Below, piece by piece: positions 31,546 to 36,437 of a DNA stretch of 36,437 bases. This DNA is from WSXY01 sp038325105. Its GTDB lineage: Bacteria; Actinomycetota; Coriobacteriia; Anaerosomatales; Anaerosomataceae. Where the stretch lies: NCBI GenBank assembly GCA_038325105.1, contig JBBQIR010000016.1, positions 1-36,437 on the forward strand, in the 5' to 3' direction. Every line of letters starts with the position of its first letter. Position 1 is the first letter of the stretch. The position numbers and the translations under genes are program-made. The notes under the pieces were generated by a model. It worked only from the letters and a program-made list of their open reading frames with translations. It did no database searches and had not been told where the DNA came from.

Positions 31546-34500
31546 CTACTCCACGCTCCCGCTCGACCCTAGCCCGAAGAATCGCTCGAAGAACTCGCTA
31601 AATTTCGCCAGGACCCGCTGCTTCTTCTCGCTGTGCTTACCATCGGGCGAGAAGCGTGACGAAGGCGGCAGCACCTTGGTGATCGCGGTCCCGGTGGCCT
31701 GGATCCCGCCATCGCGGAACGCTAGCTCGATGAACGCGCGTGTCTCCTCCGGCCGCAGCCCTTCCGCCTCGATGAGCGCCTCAAGTTCCGCCTCGCGCCG
31801 AGCACGAATGTACGCCTGCCACTCCTCGTCGATCTGCCCGCTGGCCGAGACGGAATCGACGAAAGCCTCGATGAGGTCCTTCTTGTTGCGCAAGCTGGGG
31901 CTGGCATCGATTGCACGACCGATCGAGGCACGGATCTCCTTGTCAGTACCGTCACCGCGAGACGCGCGCCACTTTTCAACCAGCATCAGAATGTAGTCAA
32001 CGTTGATCTCGACCTGCTTGATGAGCTCGATCTCAAAGACGATGTCGTCGTTGATCGACTCCTTCTCAGCCTCCGCCAGACGACGGAACTCGGCGTAGAG
32101 GTCGAGGTAGACGCTGCGATAGTCCTGCCCCTGGCGTTCCGAGAGAATCTCATTGCCGGCGAAATCGTCAAACGACGTGAGGATGTTCTGCAACCGCAGA
32201 ATCGCCCCGAACAGTGCGATGAACGCCTTTTGCTCGGACTCACCCACGATCGGCGCTCCCAGCGGGAAGACCTCAAGCAGCTGCGTGACCTTGTCGGCGT
32301 ATTCGGCGTAGTACTCTCCGTACGGCTTGAGCAGCACCACGCCGCAAGCGTCCTTGTTGCCGAAGAGCGCGATCGCGTCGTTGGTCTGCTCCTCCAGATC
32401 GCGGAACGAGATGATGTTTCCGTAGGTCTTCACCGAGTTGAGAATGCGGTTCGTGCGCGAGTACGCCTGGACGAGGCCGTGGGCGCGCAGGTTCTTGTCA
32501 ACGAACAGGGTGTTGAGCGTCGTCGCGTCAAAGCCGGTGAGGAACATGTTCACAACGATGACCAGGTCGATCTCGCGGTTCTTGAGGCGCAGCGAGAGGT
32601 CCTTGTAGTAGTTCTGGAACTTGTCCCCAGAGGTGTCGAAACTCGTTCCAAAGAGCGCGTTGTAGTCCTTGATCGCTTCCTCGAGGAAGTCGCGCGATGA
32701 CTGGTCGAGCGCGTCGGTCTCGAAACCCTCCTCATCGAGGTAATCGTCGAACGCTTCATTCGCCGCGTACGAGTAGATGATCCCGACCTTGAGCTTGCGG
32801 TCAGGCACGAGGTCTTGCTGCTGCTCCTTGAATTCGAGGTAGTAGCGCTTGGCGGCGTCTATCGATGCTGTAGCGAACAGCGCGTTGAAGCCATGCATCC
32901 GCTTACCGGCTAGCGAGTAGTGCTCCGCTCGTTTGGTCTTCTGGTCGAAGTGCTCCAGCGTGTACGAGGCAATCTCCTTGATCCGCTCGGGAGCGAGGAG
33001 CGCCCTCTCTGTGTCGATCGCCGCGACCTGCTTGTCGGTTATGTTGTCCGGCAGCTTGATCGTGTTGACGTAGTCGATGCGGAACGGCAGCACGTTCTTG
33101 TCGCTGATGGCGTCGACGATCGTGTACGTGTGCAGCTTCTCGCCAAACGCCTGCTCCGTGGTCTTCAACTGCGGATTGCCGCCTCTACCCGCGTTTACCG
33201 AGAAGATGGGCGTGCCCGTGAAGCCGAAAAGGTTGTATCGCTTGAACGCCTTGGTGATTGCCGTGTGCATATCGCCGAATTGGGACCGGTGGCACTCGTC
33301 GAAGATAATGACGACGTGGCCGTCGTAGATGCTGTGGCCCTTGTTCGCGGCAATGAACGTCGAAAGCTTCTGGATCGTCGTGATGATGATGCGTGCCGAC
33401 GGGTCCTCGAGCTGGCGCTTGAGGACGGCAGTCGAGGTGTTCGAGTTGGCAGCACCCTTCTCGAACCGGTCGTACTCGCGCATGGTCTGATAGTCGAGGT
33501 CCTTGCGGTCGACCACAAAGAGCACCTTGTCGACACTGGGGAGCTTGGTCGCAAGCTGCGCGGTCTTGAAGCTGGTGAGCGTCTTGCCCGATCCAGTCGT
33601 GTGCCAGATGTAGCCGCCGGCGCCGGCCTTGCCCAGCTGCTTTTAGTTGGTCGAGGTCTCGATCCGCTGCAGGATTCGCTCAGTCGCGACGATCTGGTAA
33701 GGCCGCATCACGAGCAGCATCCCGTCGGCGGTGAGCACGCAGTACTTGGTCAGGATGTTGAGCAGGGCGTGCTTCGCAAAGAACGTCTTCGCAAATGCCG
33801 CGAGGTCCTGGATCGGTCTGTAGGTCGCATCGGCCCACCAGGAGCTGAACTCAAAGGAGTTGGAAGTCTTGCGAGCCCGCTTTGCCGCCGAGGTCTCTTC
33901 CAGGTGCTGACGGCGGGTCGTGTTCGAGTAGTACTTCGTGAGCGTGCCGTTGCTGATCACGAAAAGCTGCACGTAGTCGAAGAGCCCCGAACCGGCCCAG
34001 AAGCTATCGCGCTGGTACCGGTCGATCTGGTTGAACGCCTCGCGTATGTCCACGCCCCGGCGCTTCAGCTCGATATGGACCATGGGCAAGCCGTTGACCA
34101 GCACCGTAACGTCGTAACGGTTCGACCGGGCCGCGCCGTCCTCGCCTCGGGCGACCTCATACTGGTTGATTACCTGCAGGGTGTTGTTGTGAATGTTGGT
34201 CTTGTCGATGAGCGCGACGTTCTTGGTGGAACCGTCGTCGCGCTTCAGAATCTGAACGTGGTCATCTTGGATGCGAACCGTCTTCTCAGTTGTGCCTTCG
34301 TTCGCCCCCGCGATCTTCTCCGAGAAGAACCGCTCCCACTCGGCGTCGCTGAAGGTGATCCCATTGAGCGCCTCAAGCTGCGCCCGCAGGTTCGCGACGA
34401 GCTGACCTTCGCTCGTGAGTGGCAGATACTCATAGGCCTGCGACTGCAGCAGCCGGATGAACGCCTGCTCCAGCGAGGTCTCAGACTGGTAGGCCGCCTC

Positions 34501-34593
34501 TTCCGCAATCTCCGGCAGGTACTCTGCAACGACCGTGCTCTCCGCGCTGACGGCTATCGGGTCGTAGCGGACTCCTCCGCTGGCCTCGCTCAT
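31546..34593 (-). pseudogene. hsdR: Type I restriction endonuclease subunit R, interrupted by in-frame TAA
   Basis: Over 1,015 codons the frame is otherwise intact. The N-terminal nuclease has D161, E175 and K177 (E-L-K) and a QxxxY motif in FNQIDRYQRD. A TAA at codon 317 (33645-33643) follows R-I-E-T-S-T-N, and the same frame continues directly into Walker A T-T-G-S-G-K-T (332-338), D-E-C-H, GFTGTP and the helicase and C-terminal domains. The family usually has a tyrosine near this position, so one base change would explain it. Translated alone, the first part (34593-33643) lacks the motor; the second (frame open to 31546) has no start codon before Walker A. The gene starts with an ATGA overlap with the AbiEii-like gene. 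Read-through or a sequencing error are alternatives. Confidence 0.88.
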
Positions 34594-35456
34594 CGTGGCC
34601 CCCTCGCGACATCCAGATGCTCGCCCAACTGCCGAACGACAAGCACCGCCTCGTTGCGTGCCTGGGCGACCTCCGCTGCCGTCCCAGCGGACGCCGCGAG
34701 GCTGGCGTAGTCGACCGCTCCTGCCCGATCGGGCTCGGCGAAGTCACCGAGCACGCGAAAGATTGCCGAGACGACGAAAGGGTCGCTCGCGACCGGGCTT
34801 GCTGCTACGGCCGCCGCTGCAGCCTCGGGGCCACCCTGCCACCATCGGAGAACGTAGACCAGGTCGTATGCGTCCTTTGGCTTTCGCCGATCCAGATAGG
34901 CATCTGCCTTCAACGCCACAAACGGCGCGAGATTGGCAACCTGGAACTCGACACTCGATCGAGCTCCGTCCAGCAGTTGCAGGTCACGAGTGACCACCAA
35001 GGAGTCTCGGAAGGCCAGTTCAACGCCTCTCACACAGAGCAGCCCCACTCCGCCCCCGCCCGTTGGCGGCTCAACCTTGGGCCGGAAGACCGTTCCGGGC
35101 GCTACGTCCTCCGCGTCGCCGAGAAGTTCCAGAACGACAACGTGGCCGTCGACCTCTGCGGCCCAACGCCAAGAGCTTCCGTCGACTCTCGAGAAGCCGT
35201 TCCTCTTCAGGTTCGTCTCCAGCGTGGAGTACGCGCCCTGGTCTTCGGCTTCTACTGCGAGACGGATAGCGACGTCGACGTCAGTCGATCCGACGTGCGC
35301 CGGCTGGTTGTAGCCTTTTCCCTGCACGAGGTACAGCGGAACGAGCCCCCCGACGAGGCAAATCTTGTGACGCCATGGCTGACCGATTCCGCGCATCAGG
35401 GTGCCGAGAGTTCTCTCGCACCGCTCGGTCGCCTCACTGCTGTACTGCTGGACCAC
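34590..35456 (-). CDS. Nucleotidyltransferase, AbiEii toxin-like
   Basis: A 288-residue protein with the DNA-polymerase-beta-type nucleotidyltransferase fold of AbiEii toxins: L-V-G-G-L-V-P near residue 34, G-S-T-D-V-D at 56-61 with the metal-binding D59 and D61, and KADAYLDRRKPKDAYDLVYVL in the family's conserved helical region. AbiEii proteins are toxins of type IV toxin-antitoxin systems that transfer nucleotides to tRNA or other targets. The GTG start has AAGGGG five bases upstream and lies 11 bases after the antitoxin-like gene. It overlaps hsdR by four bases. Confidence 0.82.
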   Translation of the reverse strand: MVQQYSSEATERCERTLGTLMRGIGQPWRHKICLVGGLVPLYLVQGKGYNQPAHVGSTDVDVAIRLAVEAEDQGAYSTLETNLKRNGFSRVDGSSWRWAAEVDGHVVVLELLGDAEDVAPGTVFRPKVEPPTGGGGVGLLCVRGVELAFRDSLVVTRDLQLLDGARSSVEFQVANLAPFVALKADAYLDRRKPKDAYDLVYVLRWWQGGPEAAAAAVAASPVASDPFVVSAIFRVLGDFAEPDRAGAVDYASLAASAGTAAEVAQARNEAVLVVRQLGEHLDVARGPR

Positions 35457-35467
35457 GTGAACCCCTT

Positions 35468-36437
35468 CTAGAAGCCGATGATAGTCTCGCGCAAGTGTTC
35501 CGCCTGTTCCTCGCCCCGAGCCGGATCCGCAAGCGCGTCGGCGTACATCCTGAACACAGACACTTGGTGAACACCCTCACGGTACTCGGATCCGACGAGA
35601 ACACCTTTGTGACCCCGCATGACGACAAGGTTCGCACCCTCATCGACGGGCATCGCGCCCATCGCGCTCAAGATGAAGTCTGCGCGATGAGAGGTCGTCA
35701 CCCAGGCCTCGAACGTGCGCACTGCGGTCACATGTGGCGCGAGTAGCTGGGCAGCGGCCACGCCCGTGAACCATGCCCGAAAGCCCTGTCCACCGTCCAT
35801 CAGGCGTTGCGACACGGAGCGCATGGTCTCTTCTGCACCGTTGTTGAGGAGGAATCCCCGTGCAATCACCTTGCGATCAGCCACGGCGTCCCGAGCGTAG
35901 TGATCGAGCAGCCCTGCCGGGTCGGTTACGCGTCTGCGCGTTGCCGGCCCGCGGCCCGAACGCTCCAGCAGGCCCTCGGACTCGAGGGAGACAACTGTGT
36001 TCTGCGCTGCCCCGAGCGACGCATGCCCCTCGACCGCCAGGTCGGTAACCTTCCACACGCGTGTTGGGTCTGACAGCAGCGCCAACGCAACGCCCCCCGC
36101 TGCACCACTCAGGCGAAGATGGGTGGTCTGCCGCTCTTGGGGCGGCCCGGCTTCGTCCTGGAGCCGGACGAGCACACTGGGCTCGAGCAACCGAACCTTC
36201 AGGTGTCGGTCGTCCATGTAGTTGGCGTCGGCAGAGTTGAGCTCCGCAAGCGCCTTCTGACTGAAATGGCGACCGGCGATGACGGGCACACGGGACGACG
36301 CCCGCGAGCGCAGCAGCGCCTGCGTCACCTGCTCCGTGCGGCCGGAGCCTGCGTCGATGACCTGTAGCGTGCTTGCGGTGTCGGGGTTGCTGTCCAGCGC
36401 TACAGTGTCGCCGTGGGCGCGGAAACTGCCCGCATCT
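35468..36437 (-). CDS. AbiEi-like antitoxin/transcription regulator (5' end outside window)
   Basis: The frame is open to the right edge, so the gene is 5'-partial with about 322 residues visible; a start at 36328 would truncate it and has no ribosome site. Residues in the middle form a winged-helix DNA-binding segment (LSGAAGGVALALLSDPTRVWKVTDLA, then VVSLESEGLLERSGRG). The C-terminal part (GFRAWFTGVAAAQLLAPHV and onward) resembles the part that follows the wHTH in type IV antitoxins of the AbiEi class. It would repress the operon and counteract the nucleotidyltransferase encoded next. The family assignment comes from pattern and context. Confidence 0.7.
   Translation of the reverse strand, partial: DAGSFRAHGDTVALDSNPDTASTLQVIDAGSGRTEQVTQALLRSRASSRVPVIAGRHFSQKALAELNSADANYMDDRHLKVRLLEPSVLVRLQDEAGPPQERQTTHLRLSGAAGGVALALLSDPTRVWKVTDLAVEGHASLGAAQNTVVSLESEGLLERSGRGPATRRRVTDPAGLLDHYARDAVADRKVIARGFLLNNGAEETMRSVSQRLMDGGQGFRAWFTGVAAAQLLAPHVTAVRTFEAWVTTSHRADFILSAMGAMPVDEGANLVVMRGHKGVLVGSEYREGVHQVSVFRMYADALADPARGEEQAEHLRETIIGF

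Noticed and set aside
33643..33645. The in-frame stop of hsdR as a recoding event like the selenoprotein
   Set aside because: It is TAA, not UGA or UAG, and the family residue there is normally a tyrosine, so neither selenocysteine nor pyrrolysine fits.

Overview
The window is high-GC, and every supportable gene lies on the minus strand, so transcription runs from high to low coordinates. Gene order (rimP-nusA-ylxR-infB-rbfA-nrnA-truB-ribF, then rpsO-pnp-M16 peptidase-dapB-lysC), a CWB2-repeat surface protein, a CcdA/TlpA-type redox pair and a probable selenoprotein suggest an anaerobic actinobacterium, possibly a Coriobacteriia-like lineage. The lineage is inferred from gene content only. 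UGA ends several ordinary genes here, so the genetic code is not reassigned. No tRNA, rRNA, CRISPR array or insertion sequence was seen, and no gene-free stretch exceeds 300 bases; the longest is 245 bases (22880-23124).

From right to left: 31.5-36.4 kb is a defence block. It holds an AbiEi-like antitoxin cut by the window edge, an AbiEii-like nucleotidyltransferase, and a type I restriction subunit hsdR broken by one in-frame TAA just before its Walker A motif. At 28.4-31.4 kb are an unrecognised 486-aa protein, a 118-aa partner and three small proteins (a membrane protein, a DUF3465 protein and a helix-hairpin-helix protein). At 27.0-28.3 kb are a 69-aa protein and a HAMP membrane protein with no output domain. 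At 24.5-26.9 kb is a PHP-domain/glycosyltransferase fusion.

At 23.1-24.4 kb is the main finding: a lipoprotein thioredoxin-like gene whose frame is interrupted by one UGA exactly where the first cysteine of the CxxC redox motif belongs (W-U-T-V-C). A strong stem-loop follows the UGA, and ccdA follows one base after the gene. I read it as a UxxC selenoprotein fed with electrons by CcdA. Then come the CWB2 cell-wall protein (21.4-22.9 kb), a ydbS-ydbT-vanZ operon (18.1-21.3 kb) and a small orphan gene.

The region 9.9-17.6 kb is a tightly packed transcription/translation operon with 4-base stop/start overlaps at five junctions. It has its own promoter and a leader hairpin followed by T4. NusA carries an unusual C-terminal Cys3His tail. 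Two genes for exported or membrane-anchored proteins (8.5-9.8 kb) separate ribF from rpsO. rpsO has its own promoter and a leader that can form a hairpin and pair with its Shine-Dalgarno region. pnp, an M16 peptidase, dapB and lysC follow, then a Wzz-like protein, a Wzx-like flippase and a probable glycosyltransferase open a surface polysaccharide cluster that leaves the window at base 1.
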